Part shown: in pieces, positions 42,985-51,983 of the stretch
Numbering within the stretch: position 1 is the stretch's first letter
Layout of the letters: the number at the start of each line of letters is the position of its first letter
Assembly (NCBI RefSeq): GCF_013205055.1
Contig: NZ_JABMLF010000004.1
Location: forward strand, 310,001 to 374,000
Direction of reading: 5' to 3'
Source of the DNA: Rathayibacter sp. VKM Ac-2856
GTDB taxonomy: Bacteria; Actinomycetota; Actinomycetes; Actinomycetales; Microbacteriaceae
DNA: 64,000 nucleotides
Made by a program: the position numbers and the translations under genes
Notes under the pieces: model-generated
Databases searched by the model: none
Told to the model about the DNA's origin: nothing
Seen by the model: the letters and a program-made list of their open reading frames with translations, nothing else

Positions 42985-43845
42985 ATGACCCTCGTCGTCA
43001 CCGGAGCCACCGGCCACCTCGGCCGTCTCGCCGTCGAGCACCTGCTCGCCCGCGGCACCGCCGCCACCGACATCGTCGCCACCGGCCGCGACTCCGCCAA
43101 GCTCGAGGCGCTCGCCGCGGACCTCGGCGTCCGCACCGCCGTCGCCGACTTCGAGGACCCGGCCTCGCTCGACGCCGCCTTCTCCGGCGCCGAGGCCGTG
43201 CTGCTCGTCTCGGGCTCCGAGGTGGGCAAGCGCGTCGCGCAGCACACCGCCGCGATCGAGGCCGCCGCCCGCGCCGGCGCGCGCCTGGTCTACACGAGCG
43301 CGCCGAAGGCGACGACGAGCCCGCTGATCCTGGCCCCCGAGCACAAGGCGACGGAGGAGGCGATCGCCGCCGCGGGCCTCCCCGCCGTGATCCTCCGCAA
43401 CGGCTGGTACAACGAGAACTACGAGCAGACCGTCGCCGAGCTCGCCTCGACCGGCAGCACCCTCTCCAGCGCCGGCGACGGCCGCGTCTCCAGCGCCGCC
43501 CGCGCCGACTACGCCGAGGCCGCCGCCGTCGCGCTGCTCGACGCCTCCCTCGTCGGGACCGTGCACGAGCTCTCGGGCGACACCGCCTGGAGCTTCGACG
43601 AGCTCGCCGCACTCGTCGCCGAGGTCGCCGGCCGCGACGCCGCGATCACGCACGTCGACTCCGCCGAGCACGCCCGCCTCCTCACCGACGCCGGCGTGCC
43701 CGAGGGCGGCGTCGGCTTCCTCGTCGGCCTCGACGCGAACATCGCCGACGGCCTCCTCGGCGAGACCGACGGCTCCCTCGCCCGCCTGATCGGCCGCCCC
43801 ACCACCCCAATCCGCACCTACGTCGAGGAGCAGCTCGCCCGCTGA
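42985..43845 (+). CDS. NAD(P)H:quinone oxidoreductase type 2 (NmrA/QorB-like)
   Basis: 286 residues. Rossmann loop VVTGATGHLGRLAVEHLLARG, then VSGSEVGKRVAQHTAAIEAAARAGARLVYTSAP in pieces, RNGWYNENY, and LSGDTAWSFDELA, the pattern of QorB/YtfG atypical SDR enzymes that reduce quinones with NADPH. ATG 42985 has GGAAGGACC upstream. Divergent from its likely repressor. Detoxification of quinones is the expected role. Confidence 0.9.
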   Translation: MTLVVTGATGHLGRLAVEHLLARGTAATDIVATGRDSAKLEALAADLGVRTAVADFEDPASLDAAFSGAEAVLLVSGSEVGKRVAQHTAAIEAAARAGARLVYTSAPKATTSPLILAPEHKATEEAIAAAGLPAVILRNGWYNENYEQTVAELASTGSTLSSAGDGRVSSAARADYAEAAAVALLDASLVGTVHELSGDTAWSFDELAALVAEVAGRDAAITHVDSAEHARLLTDAGVPEGGVGFLVGLDANIADGLLGETDGSLARLIGRPTTPIRTYVEEQLAR

Positions 43846-43866
43846 CCCGCGGCGCGGGCTGCACCT

Positions 43867-44170
43867 CCGGCTCGCGATTCCCTCTCCGGCACGCGGAATC
43901 GGCCGTTTCCCGTGTGCCGGAGCCGTTTCCGCGTGCCGGAGGTACCGCAGCCTGACGTCCGGCTCGCATTATCGGCTCCGGCTCGCGGAATCGGCCGTTT
44001 CCCGCGTGCCGGAGTCGTTTCTGCGTGCCGGAGGTATCGCCACCTGACGTCCGGCTCGTGATGTCGGCTCCGGCTCGTGGAATCGGCCGTTTCCCGCGTG
44101 CCGAGACCGTTTCCGCGTGCCGGAGGTATCGGCCCCCTGATCTCCGGCTCGCGGTTCCTGCTCGGGATCG
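43867..44170. repeat. Hairpin repeat array A, 92-bp units
   Basis: Three full units and a partial fourth start with CCGGCTCG at 43867, 43959, 44051 and 44144 (period 92, 92, 93). Each unit holds an imperfect inverted repeat: CTCCGGCTCGCGGAATCGG pairs with the following CCGTTTCCCGCGTGCCGGAG, and a second TTTCYGCGTGCCGGAGG end. No coding frame survives the period. Bases 44171-44270 hold nothing I recognise. Confidence 0.88.
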
Positions 44171-44270
44171 TGGCCTCGACCGCTCGCCGCGCGTGCGGGG
44201 CCCCTCCGCGTCCGGAGGCGTGGATGAACCACACCCCGCGCCATCCGTCATCCGAGCGCTGCCGGCTCGT

Positions 44271-44276
44271 TACTCT
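44271..44276 (+). promoter_or_regulatory. -10 box of NYN gene, leaderless start
   Basis: TACTCT, then CGCCGG, then ATG 44283: 6-nt spacing again. No ribosome site is present, which supports a leaderless mRNA. Confidence 0.6.
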
Positions 44277-44282
44277 CGCCGG

Positions 44283-44939
44283 ATGCGCTCGCGCCGAACC
44301 GTCCTCGTCTACGTCGACGGATTCGCGCTCTACAAAGCGCTGCTCCAGCGTCGACACCCGGCATTCAAGTGGCTCGACCTCGAAGCGATGGCGCGGAGGC
44401 TCTTCCCCCATCGGACGGTCGTCGGAGTCAAGTACTTCACTGCCGCACTGAAACCGCTGACGAACGACCCGGGCATCGGTCAGCGGCAGCAGGTGTACTG
44501 GCGCGCCCTCCGCACGACCTCGGTCGAGATCGTCGAGGGCACCTTCCTCTTCAACCGCCAGTACCTGCCCCTGCACCCGGAGGTGCTCGATCCGTCGGGC
44601 CGCGTCGTCACCGTCCGGGTGAAGCGTCCCGAGGAGAAGGGCACCGACGTCGCACTCGCGTCGCACCTGCTCGTCGACGCCTTCGACGGCGCGGCGGACT
44701 CGTTCGCGGTCGTCACGAACGACTCCGACCTCGTTCCGCCGATGCGGATGCTCGCCGCGCGCGGCCGTTCCCTGGCGCTGGTCTCGGTCGCCGGCGACCG
44801 CTACAACAAGGCGTTCGCCTCCATCGGACTCGAGACCGTCCGCCAGATCCGTGCGGGAACGCTGGCATCGTCGCAGTTCCCCGACTCGCTGGAGGACGCA
44901 GCGGGACGGATCGTCCATCGGCCTCGACGCTGGGTCTGA
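44283..44939 (+). CDS. NYN domain (LabA/DUF88-like) putative ribonuclease
   Basis: 218 residues. PIN-like NYN fold: VLVYVDGFALYKALL (D12), KRPEEKGTDVALASHLLVDAF (acidic Asp near 122) and FAVVTNDSDLVPPMRML (Asp pair near 143-146), the three acidic sites of the family. LabA/NYN proteins are RNases or RNA-binding factors in RNA decay, silencing or defence. It begins 113 bp after repeat array A and is followed by a terminator; 3 kb later the related array B appears. Function here unknown. Confidence 0.85.
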   Translation: MRSRRTVLVYVDGFALYKALLQRRHPAFKWLDLEAMARRLFPHRTVVGVKYFTAALKPLTNDPGIGQRQQVYWRALRTTSVEIVEGTFLFNRQYLPLHPEVLDPSGRVVTVRVKRPEEKGTDVALASHLLVDAFDGAADSFAVVTNDSDLVPPMRMLAARGRSLALVSVAGDRYNKAFASIGLETVRQIRAGTLASSQFPDSLEDAAGRIVHRPRRWV

Positions 44940-44980
44940 GCACCACGGTCCGAGCACCACGGTCTGAGCACCACGGTCCG
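44939..44980 (+). repeat. 14-nt tandem repeat after NYN stop
   Basis: Three units AGCACCACGGTCYG starting at the last base of the stop codon, then a partial AGCACCGGTCC. Likely slippage; no function visible. Confidence 0.85.
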
Positions 44981-45021
44981 AGCACCGGTCCAGCGCCCGG
45001 TTCGACCCCGGGAACGAAGCA

Positions 45022-45043
45022 GGCCCCCGACGAGTCGGGGGCC
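45022..45043 (+). terminator. Terminator-like hairpin after NYN gene
   Basis: GGCCCCCGAC, loop GA, GTCGGGGGCC: a perfect 10-bp stem without T tract. Confidence 0.6.
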
Positions 45044-45215
45044 GCGCCCGGTAGTCGAGACATCCGGGTGGTTATGAGACGACCCTACCCGCGGGCCTGC
45101 GGCGCGTCCACGCTCCGTCGCCCCGCGTCGGCACCGAGCGGTTCCCGCACGGCATCACGAGCCGACGCCGCGCCCCCGGGCCCGGGTGTCCGAGCCCCGA
45201 CGTAGGCTTACCGCC

Positions 45216-47180
45216 ATGACCTCGACGACGCCTCGCTCCGGTATCGACCTCCCCGAACTCGACCCCGCGACGCGTCCGCAGGACGACCTCTACCGCCACG
45301 TCAACGGCCTGTGGATCGACCGCACCGAGATCCCGAGCGACAAGGCGCGATACGGCTCCTTCCACGTGCTCCAGGAGGAGGCGGAGAAGGCGGTCCGCGA
45401 CATCATCGTCGAGGCGCAGTCGGCCGAGCGCGGCTCCGAGGCGCGCATGTTCGGCGACCTCTACACCTCCTTCCTCGACGAGGAGCGCGCCGAGGAGCTC
45501 GGCGCCGCCCCGCTCGCCGACGACCTCGCCGCCGTGCAGCGCGTCGACTCGATCGCCGGGCTGCTGCAGGCCGTCGGCGCCTTCGAGCTGGCGGGCGTCC
45601 CCGGCCTCTTCGGCCTCTTCGTCGACAACGACCCGGGCGACCCCGAGCGCTACCTCGTCTTCGTCAACCAGGGCGGCCTGGGCCTGCCCGACGAGAGCTA
45701 CTACCGCGAGGAGGAGTTCGCCTCCGTCCGCGAGGCCTACCTGCCCTTCGTCGCGCGGATGCTCGGGTTCGCCGGCATCGACGCCCCCGAGGCGCGCGCG
45801 GAGCGCATCGTCGCGCTCGAGACCGACCTCGCCGCCGTGCACTGGGACAAGGTCCGCAGCCGCGACAGCCAGGCCACCTACAACCTCCGCTCCTGGGCCG
45901 AGGTCACCGAGCTCGCCGCGGGCGTCGACCTCGACGTCTGGCTGACCGCGATGGGCGCTCCGGAGGGGGCGCTCGCCGAGGTCGTCGTGCGCCAGCCGAG
46001 CTTCCTCGAGGGCCTCGCCGGGCTGCTGACCGACGACCGCCTCCCCGCCTGGCGCGACTGGCTGTCCTGGCAGGTGATCCGCGGCGCCGCGGCCTACCTC
46101 TCCAGCGACTTCGTCGACGCCAACTTCGACTTCTACGGCCGCACTCTCACCGGGACCCCGCAGAAGCGCGAGCGCTGGAAGCGCGCCGTCTCGCTCGTCG
46201 AGGGCTCGCTCGGGGAGGCGGTCGGCCGCACCTACGTCGAGCGCCACTTCCCCGAGACGGCCAAGGCCGCGATGGACGTCCTCGTCGCGAACCTGATCGA
46301 GGCCTACCGCCGCTCGATCGTCGACCTCGACTGGATGGGCCCGGACACCCGCGAGCGCGCGCTGGAGAAGCTCGCCAAGTTCACCCCCAAGATCGGCTAC
46401 CCGGTCCGCTGGCGCGACTACTCCGCGCTGTCGATCGATCCCGCCGACCTGGTCGGCAACGCGCGCCGGGTCGCCGCCTTCGAGTTCGACCGCGAGCTCG
46501 GCAAGATCGGGAAGCCGCTCGACCGCGACGAGTGGTTCATGACGCCGCAGACGATCAACGCGTACTACAACCCCGGCTTCAACGAGATCGTCTTCCCCGC
46601 CGCGATCCTGCAGTTCCCCTTCTTCGACGAGTCGCGCGACGCCGCCGCCAACTACGGCGCGATCGGCGCGGTGATCGGCCACGAGATCGGCCACGGCTTC
46701 GACGACCAGGGCTCGCGCTTCGACGGCGACGGCCGCCTCACCGACTGGTGGACGGAGGAGGACCGCGCCGCGTTCGAGGAGCGCACGAAGGTCCTGATCG
46801 CCCAGTACGACGCCCTCGCTCCCGCGACGACCCCCGGCCACAACGTCAACGGCGCGCTCACCATCGGCGAGAACATCGGCGACCTCGGCGGGCTCGGCAT
46901 CGCGTGGAAGGCATACCTGCTCTCGCTCGACGGCCAGGAGCCGCCGGTCGTCGACGGCCTCACCGGCGCGCAGCGCTTCTTCCTCTCCTGGGCACAGGCC
47001 TGGCAGCAGAAGTCGCGCGACGAGGAGACGATCCGCCTCCTCGCGATCGACCCGCACGCTCCGTCGGAGTTCCGCTGCAACCAGATCGTGCGCAACCTCG
47101 ACGAGTTCTACGCCGCCTTCGACGTCACCGAGGGCGACGCCCTCTGGCTCGCGCCGAGCGAGCGCGTCGCCATCTGGTAG
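45216..47180 (+). CDS. M13 family zinc metallopeptidase (PepO-like)
   Basis: 654 residues, neprilysin family. HEIGHGFDD gives the zinc motif HExxH (H489, E490, H493), GENIGDLGG the third ligand (E552), and NAYYNP the substrate site; the N-terminal lid starts RPQDDLYRHVNGLWIDRTEIP. No signal peptide, so it is likely cytosolic, as in many actinobacterial M13 enzymes. Cleaves short peptides. ATG 45216 lies 7 nt after TAGGCT (45203-45208), a likely leaderless start. Followed by the serine-hydrolase gene 100 bp on. Confidence 0.93.
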   Translation: MTSTTPRSGIDLPELDPATRPQDDLYRHVNGLWIDRTEIPSDKARYGSFHVLQEEAEKAVRDIIVEAQSAERGSEARMFGDLYTSFLDEERAEELGAAPLADDLAAVQRVDSIAGLLQAVGAFELAGVPGLFGLFVDNDPGDPERYLVFVNQGGLGLPDESYYREEEFASVREAYLPFVARMLGFAGIDAPEARAERIVALETDLAAVHWDKVRSRDSQATYNLRSWAEVTELAAGVDLDVWLTAMGAPEGALAEVVVRQPSFLEGLAGLLTDDRLPAWRDWLSWQVIRGAAAYLSSDFVDANFDFYGRTLTGTPQKRERWKRAVSLVEGSLGEAVGRTYVERHFPETAKAAMDVLVANLIEAYRRSIVDLDWMGPDTRERALEKLAKFTPKIGYPVRWRDYSALSIDPADLVGNARRVAAFEFDRELGKIGKPLDRDEWFMTPQTINAYYNPGFNEIVFPAAILQFPFFDESRDAAANYGAIGAVIGHEIGHGFDDQGSRFDGDGRLTDWWTEEDRAAFEERTKVLIAQYDALAPATTPGHNVNGALTIGENIGDLGGLGIAWKAYLLSLDGQEPPVVDGLTGAQRFFLSWAQAWQQKSRDEETIRLLAIDPHAPSEFRCNQIVRNLDEFYAAFDVTEGDALWLAPSERVAIW

Positions 47181-47280
47181 CCGTCGCCCGCCTCCGTCCC
47201 GCACCGCGGGTGGAGTGGCGGACTCCGGTCCTCCCGCTCCGCACCGACCGTTCCACCGACTCCGGAGAGGAGCCGCCCCC

Positions 47281-48183
47281 GTGGTGATCCCCGCGCACGA
47301 GACCCGTCGTGAGAGCCGCCGCGCCCGCCGCGGTCGGCACAAGGGCGACTACGACCACGACGACTTCCAGCGCGGTTTCGACGCGCTCGGTCGGCTCGCG
47401 CTGGACGGCGTCGCGGTGTCGGCGCGCGCGGTCGACCTCGGCACCGGGCGCACCCTCTTCGCCGTTGACGACTCCGTCTCGATGCCCACCGCCTCCATCG
47501 GCACGATCGTGCTGCTGATCGAGGTCGCGGCGCGGCTCGCCTCCGACCCGCAGGAGAACCTCCGGCTGGTCGACCGCACGGCCGCCGACGCCGTCACCGG
47601 GACCGGGATCTGGCAGCACCTGCAGATCCCGTCGATGCCGATCGCCGATCTCGCCGCCCTCGTCGGCGCGACGAGCGACAACCTGGCCACCAACGTCCTC
47701 CTCCGCCGCGTCGGTCTCGACGCCGTCCGCGAGCGGGCCGAGGCGCTCGGCCTCTCGCGCACGGCCCTGCTCGACGTCGTCCGCGACGAGCGCGGCCCGG
47801 ACGACGCCCCGCAGCTCTCCATCGGCTCGGCCCGCGAGCTGACCTGGCTGCTGGCGACCCTCGCGAACGGCGAGATCGTCGACTCCGCGGTCAGCTCGCG
47901 CGTGATCGGCTGGCTCTCGCTCAACTCCGACCAGTCGATGGTCGCCGCCGCCTTCGGCCTCGACGCCCTCTCGCACCGCCAGCCCGACCACGGCGTGCTC
48001 CTGGTCAACAAGACCGGCACCGATGCCGGCGTCCGCGCCGAGGTCGGCGCCCTCCGCGGCCCGCGCGCCGGCGTCGCCTACGCGGTCATCACGCAGTTCG
48101 ACGACGCGAGCCTCCGCTACCGCCTGGCCGTCCTCGAGGGCATGCGCACCCTCGGCATCGACCTGCTGGAGTACGTGCACTGA
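47281..48183 (+). CDS. Beta-lactamase-fold serine hydrolase lacking the SXXK lysine
   Basis: 300 residues, class-A-like fold, no signal peptide. Motif 2 SDN (132-134 in TSDNLATNVLLRR) and motif 3 KTG (244-246 in VNKTGTDAGVRAEVG) are intact. Motif 1, expected S-x-x-K, reads S72-I-G-T75 in MPTASIGTIVLL: the general-base Lys is Thr (codon ACG at 47503-47505). It therefore may not hydrolyse beta-lactams and might act as a binding or altered enzyme. GTG 47281 follows GGAGAGGAG; GTG 47284 is possible too. Confidence 0.82.
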   Translation: MVIPAHETRRESRRARRGRHKGDYDHDDFQRGFDALGRLALDGVAVSARAVDLGTGRTLFAVDDSVSMPTASIGTIVLLIEVAARLASDPQENLRLVDRTAADAVTGTGIWQHLQIPSMPIADLAALVGATSDNLATNVLLRRVGLDAVRERAEALGLSRTALLDVVRDERGPDDAPQLSIGSARELTWLLATLANGEIVDSAVSSRVIGWLSLNSDQSMVAAAFGLDALSHRQPDHGVLLVNKTGTDAGVRAEVGALRGPRAGVAYAVITQFDDASLRYRLAVLEGMRTLGIDLLEYVH

Positions 48184-48200
48184 GCCGCGCCGCCGCGTGC

Positions 48201-48862
48201 TCCGGCTCGCGGAACGCGCTCCGGCTCGCCGGAACCGCCCGTTCCCGCGTGCCGAGCCCGTTTCCGCGTGCCGGAGCTGCCGGGTGGCTGGGGAGGTCGG
48301 GCCCGGGCTCGCTTCTCCAGCTCGGACTCGTGGGAATCGGCGGATTCCGCGTGCCGAGGCTGTTTTCGCGTGCCGGAGGTGCCGGGTGGCGGGGGAGGTC
48401 GGGCCCCGGCTCGTTGATCCAGCTCCGGCTCGTGGGATTCGACGGATTCGGCGTGCCGGAGTCGTTTTCGCGTGCCGGAGGTGGGTGAGGTCGGGCTTCG
48501 GCTCGTGGATTCAGCTCGGGCTCGTGGGAATCGACGGATTCCGCGTGCCGAGGCTGTTTTCGCGTGCCGGAGGTGGTGAGAGGTGGGTGACGTCGGGCCC
48601 CGGCTCGTTGATTCAGCTCCGGCTCGTGGGAATCGACGGATTCGGCGTGCCGGAGTCGTTCTCGCGTGCCGGAGGTGGGTGAGGTCGGGCTTCGGCTCGT
48701 GGTTCCAGCTCGGGCTCGTGGGAATCGACGGATTCGGCGTGCCGGAGTCGTTTTCGCGTGCCGGAGGTGGGTGAGGTCGGGCTTCGGCTCGTGGTTCCAG
48801 CTCGGGCTCGTGGGAATCGGCGGATTCCGCGTGCCGAGGCCGTTTCCGCGTGCCGGAGGTGG
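48201..48862. repeat. Hairpin repeat array B, about 92-102 bp units
   Basis: About seven units with TTTTCGCGTGCCGGAG-type ends near 48261, 48363, 48465, 48557, 48657, 48751 and 48843, same orientation and core (GGAATC...GATTCCGCGTGCCG) as array A, but with longer linkers (AGGTCGGGCTTCGGCTCGTG). The rotating frame makes false open frames. It fills the gap from the serine hydrolase to a small acidic gene. This and array A bracket three genes. Confidence 0.88.
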
Positions 48863-48969
48863 TCTCGCGGGTCGGGGCGGGGCGGCGTCAAGCAGGTGAC
48901 CGGGGCCGGAGGGGCGACCTAGGCTGCCGGCAGCGGCGCCGCCTCCCGGTGCGCCGCGGAGAGGACACC

Positions 48970-49191
48970 ATGAGCAGCTTCGGCTTCGACGCCCCCGAGG
49001 ACGTCACCGACACCACCCGTCCCGACGCCGACTCCCTGCCGGTCCCGCCCGAGGATCCCGCGCAGATCGACGACTCGCAGGTCGACGGCGCCCAGGCCGA
49101 CGACGCAGAGGCGACCGGCGAGGGCGCCGACGCCCGCCTGGACGACGACCAGGACCCGCCCGAGCACCCCTTCGTCCCCTCGCCCAGCTGA
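48970..49191 (+). CDS. Small acidic, probably disordered protein
   Basis: 73 residues, about a third Asp/Glu, no hydrophobic core: MSSFGFDAPEDVTDTTRPDA, then Asp/Gln/Ala repeats and end PFVPSPS. A -10-like TAGGCT (48920-48925) and a GGAGAGGAC ribosome site precede ATG 48970. No recognised family. Such short acidic proteins are common in Microbacteriaceae; may be a binding partner or simply poorly conserved. Confidence 0.6.
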   Translation: MSSFGFDAPEDVTDTTRPDADSLPVPPEDPAQIDDSQVDGAQADDAEATGEGADARLDDDQDPPEHPFVPSPS

Positions 49192-49220
49192 GCGGCGGAC
49201 CCGGGCTCCGGCCCGGTGCG

Positions 49221-49350
49221 TGCACGAGTGAGGCGGGAAGCAGCGGATCAGCGGGAGATCGCAGGATCGGCGCTTCCCGCCTCAGTCGTCCACGCCTCCC
49301 CTGCGGGAGTCGCAGGATCGGCGCTTCCCGCCTCGGTCGTGCACGCCTCG
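49221..49350. repeat. Inverted and direct repeat set
   Basis: Direct units at 49260-49298 and 49311-49350 (AGGATCGGCGCTTCCCGCCT followed by CRGTCGTSCACGCCTC, 51-bp period) and an inverted copy at 49221-49241 (TGCACGAGTGAGGCGGGAAG). The first can pair with either later copy, giving alternative stems of about 20 bp between convergent genes. Confidence 0.8.
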
Positions 49351-49396
49351 CCCGGCCGACGCCGCGATCGACCAGCAGAGGGCCGCCCCGCCTCCG

Positions 49397-50764
49397 TCAG
49401 CCCCGGAACGCCCCGCGGTAGCGCGCCGCCGGGTGCCGCGCGTTCAGCCGCGCCGCTCCGGTTAGCCGCTCGCGCAGCCCGCCGGGCGCGTACTCCGAGC
49501 GGGCGAGACCCCGCGCCCGCAGCACCGGCATCACCTCGTCGACGAACTCCACGTAGCTGTCCGGCAGGGTCCAGTGCGCGAGGTTGATGCCGTCGACACC
49601 CGCGTCGCGCAGCTCGGCGAGCCGGTCGGCGATCTGCTCGGGCGTCCCGACCACGCGCTGGTGCCGGCCGACGGCCAGGCGGGCGAGGTCGGCGACGGTC
49701 GCGTCGCGGTCGGGCAGCAGGCGGATCATCGACTCGAGCGTGCTGCGGTTGCCGTTGGTGACGATGTCGCGCAGCTTCGTCTCCGGCGGGAACGGGCGCC
49801 CGTCGGCCTGGTCGACGCTGAGCCCCGCGTGCAGCAGGTGCGCGTCGACGCTCGTGGCGGCGTCGAGCTCGGCCTCGCGCTCGCGGGCCTCGCGCTCGGT
49901 GCTGCCGACCACGACGGACAGCGGCGAGAAGAACAGCACGTCGTCGCCGCGGCGCCCGGCCGCCTCCGTCAGCGCGCGGGTCGAGGCGATCAGCTCGCGG
50001 GTCTGCTCCGTCGTCGAGCCGCCGACGAACTGCGCCTCCGCGTGCCGCGCCGCGAAGGCGCGACCGGCGGGGGAGGAGCCGGCCTGGAAGAGGAACGGCG
50101 TGCGCTGCGGCGACGGCGCCGACAGGTGCGGCCCCTCCACCCGGTACGCCTCGCCGACGTGGTCGATCCGGTGCACCGACTCCGGCCGCGAGTACGCGCC
50201 GGCCTTGTCGCGCACCGAGGCGTCGTCGTCCCACGACCCCTCCCACAGCTTGTAGACGACGTCGAGGTACTCCTCGGCCTGCGCGTAGCGGGCGTCGTGC
50301 TCGGTCAGGCGGTCGTGGCCGAAGTTGCGGGCCGCGTTCTCCTGGTAGCTGGTGACGATGTTCCAGGCGACGCGCCCCTTCGAGAGGTGGTCGAGGGTCG
50401 ACATGCGCCGCGCGAACTCGAACGGGTGCGCCTGCAGGATCGAGCTCGTCATCGCCAGGCCGAGGTGCTCGGTCGAGCCGATCAGGGCGGCGAGCAGGAT
50501 CGACGGATCGTTGTTGGGCAGCTGCAGGCCCTCGCGCGCGTTGACCTCGAGCGAGGCGCCGACCGCGCCGTAGGTGCCTACGACGTCCGCGAAGAAGATC
50601 GCGTCGAACACCCCGCGCTCGAGCGTCCGCGCCACCTCGATCCAGTGGCCGAGGTCCTCGAACGCGTCGTGCCGCACCCCGGGCCGCCGCCACTGGCCGT
50701 GGTGGATGTGCGAGGGCGTGTTCATCACGAACGCGTTGAAGAGCAGGGGGCGGGGATCGGTCAT
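49397..50764 (-). CDS. FMN-dependent monooxygenase, NtaA/SnaA/DszA family
   Basis: 455 residues, luciferase-like TIM barrel. Family hallmarks: FNAFVMNTPSHIHHGQWRRP, FFADVVGTYG, LDHLSKGRVAWNIVTSYQENAARNFG, and FQAGSSPAGRAFAARHAEAQF. These use FMNH2 and O2 to open or desulfonate substrates. It is the last gene of a minus-strand operon with an ABC importer, a second member of the same family (51980-53437) and a DszC-like enzyme. A flavin reductase must come from elsewhere. Substrate unknown. Confidence 0.88.
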   Translation of the reverse strand: MTDPRPLLFNAFVMNTPSHIHHGQWRRPGVRHDAFEDLGHWIEVARTLERGVFDAIFFADVVGTYGAVGASLEVNAREGLQLPNNDPSILLAALIGSTEHLGLAMTSSILQAHPFEFARRMSTLDHLSKGRVAWNIVTSYQENAARNFGHDRLTEHDARYAQAEEYLDVVYKLWEGSWDDDASVRDKAGAYSRPESVHRIDHVGEAYRVEGPHLSAPSPQRTPFLFQAGSSPAGRAFAARHAEAQFVGGSTTEQTRELIASTRALTEAAGRRGDDVLFFSPLSVVVGSTEREAREREAELDAATSVDAHLLHAGLSVDQADGRPFPPETKLRDIVTNGNRSTLESMIRLLPDRDATVADLARLAVGRHQRVVGTPEQIADRLAELRDAGVDGINLAHWTLPDSYVEFVDEVMPVLRARGLARSEYAPGGLRERLTGAARLNARHPAARYRGAFRG

Positions 50765-50777
50765 GCGGGTGCTCCGG

Positions 50778-51983
50778 TCATGCGGGATGCGCCTCGGGCG
50801 GGACGCTGGTGCGGAAGTCGGTCTCGGGCTCGGTGCCGTTCAGCAGGTAGGCGCCGATCGCGGCCTGGCGGAAGACCGCCGGGTTGTGCGAGGCGATCGT
50901 ACGGGCATTGCGCCAGTGACGGTCGAGTCCGGACTCGGTGAGCACCGCGGAGGCGCCGCCCACCTCGAAGAGGCGCGAGGTCACCGCGACGATGTCGGCC
51001 ACCGCGATCTGCTGCGCCTCGAACTGCCGGATCTGCACGCGCACGTAGTCGCGGGTGCGCTCCGTCTCGTCCGCGTGCTCCCGGTCGCGCACGGCGGCGT
51101 AGTCGCGGGCGACGTCGTGCACGAGCGCCTCCACCGCGGCGACCCGGCTCGCCAGCTCGCCGACGACCGACTGCACCCGCGGGTCCTCGCGGGGCAGGCT
51201 CTCGCCGGCGACGCCGAACGAGCGCGAGCGGCCGCGGACGAAGCGCAGCGTGTCCTCCAGCGCGGCGCGGCCGATGCCCGCCATCGTCGCCTGGAGCAGC
51301 AGGTGCAGCAGCAGGCGGAAGTCGAGCGTGTACCAGTCGGGCTCCTGCAGCACGCGGTAGACGTGCTCGTCGCCGAGCGGCACGTCGGCGAAGACGGTGG
51401 TGCCGCTCGCGGTGAGGCGCTGGCCGAAGCCGGTCCAGTCGTCGAGCACCTCGACCCCGGGCGCGCCGGTGGGCACCACGGCGCCGCAGCGCTCGCCCGA
51501 GGGGTCGAGCGCACCGGTCCAGGTGTAGTCGGCGTAGAGGGTGCCGGTCGTGTAGAACTTGCGGCCGGTGAGCCGCCAGCCGCCGTCGGCCGGGACGAGT
51601 CGCGCCTCCGTCGTGGTCGCGGAGCCCTTCTCGGCCTGCGAGTTGGCGAACAGCGCACCGGCCGCCGCGCGCCGCAGCCAGGCCTCGTCGCGCGCCGTGC
51701 CGCCGACGAGGAAGCGCTCGATCAGGCCGAAGTGGCCGCGCAGGGCCTGCGGCAGGTTGGGGTCGGCCGCGCCCAGCTCGACCAGGAGGGTGAACAGCTC
51801 GGGCAGCGTCGCTCCCGCGCCGCCCCACTCGACCGGCACGCGCATCGCCGTGAAGCCGGAGGCGACGAGCGCCGCGATCTCCGGGTGCAGCAGGCGGCGC
51901 TCCCGCTCGCGGACGAGCGACTCCGCGCCCACCTCGGCGATGACGGTGCGGAAGCGGGCGAGGTCGTCGGCGGTGAGGCTCAT
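50778..51983 (-). CDS. Acyl-CoA-dehydrogenase-like flavoprotein, SfnB/DszC type
   Basis: 401 residues. Acyl-CoA dehydrogenase fold: FTAMRVPVEWGGAGATLPEL, GRKFYTTGTLYADYTWTGA, FGQRLTASGTTVFADVPL. The order and the C-terminal SRLFEVGGASAV fit DszC/SfnB monooxygenases acting on sulfur compounds rather than true fatty-acyl dehydrogenases. ATG 51983 overlaps the previous gene stop (ATGA). It is followed by the first LLM monooxygenase. FMNH2-dependent oxidation of an organosulfur or related substrate is inferred. Confidence 0.83.
   Translation of the reverse strand: MSLTADDLARFRTVIAEVGAESLVRERERRLLHPEIAALVASGFTAMRVPVEWGGAGATLPELFTLLVELGAADPNLPQALRGHFGLIERFLVGGTARDEAWLRRAAAGALFANSQAEKGSATTTEARLVPADGGWRLTGRKFYTTGTLYADYTWTGALDPSGERCGAVVPTGAPGVEVLDDWTGFGQRLTASGTTVFADVPLGDEHVYRVLQEPDWYTLDFRLLLHLLLQATMAGIGRAALEDTLRFVRGRSRSFGVAGESLPREDPRVQSVVGELASRVAAVEALVHDVARDYAAVRDREHADETERTRDYVRVQIRQFEAQQIAVADIVAVTSRLFEVGGASAVLTESGLDRHWRNARTIASHNPAVFRQAAIGAYLLNGTEPETDFRTSVPPEAHPA

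Noticed and set aside
48023-48682. Open frames across array B with repeated Arg-Arg-Ile-Arg-Arg peptides
   Set aside because: They come from the non-coding repeat, which shifts frame with every unit; no ribosome site or codon bias.
43867-48862. Hairpin arrays as CRISPR or rRNA-like operons
   Set aside because: Units lack unique spacers, and no rRNA or tRNA sequence is recognisable.
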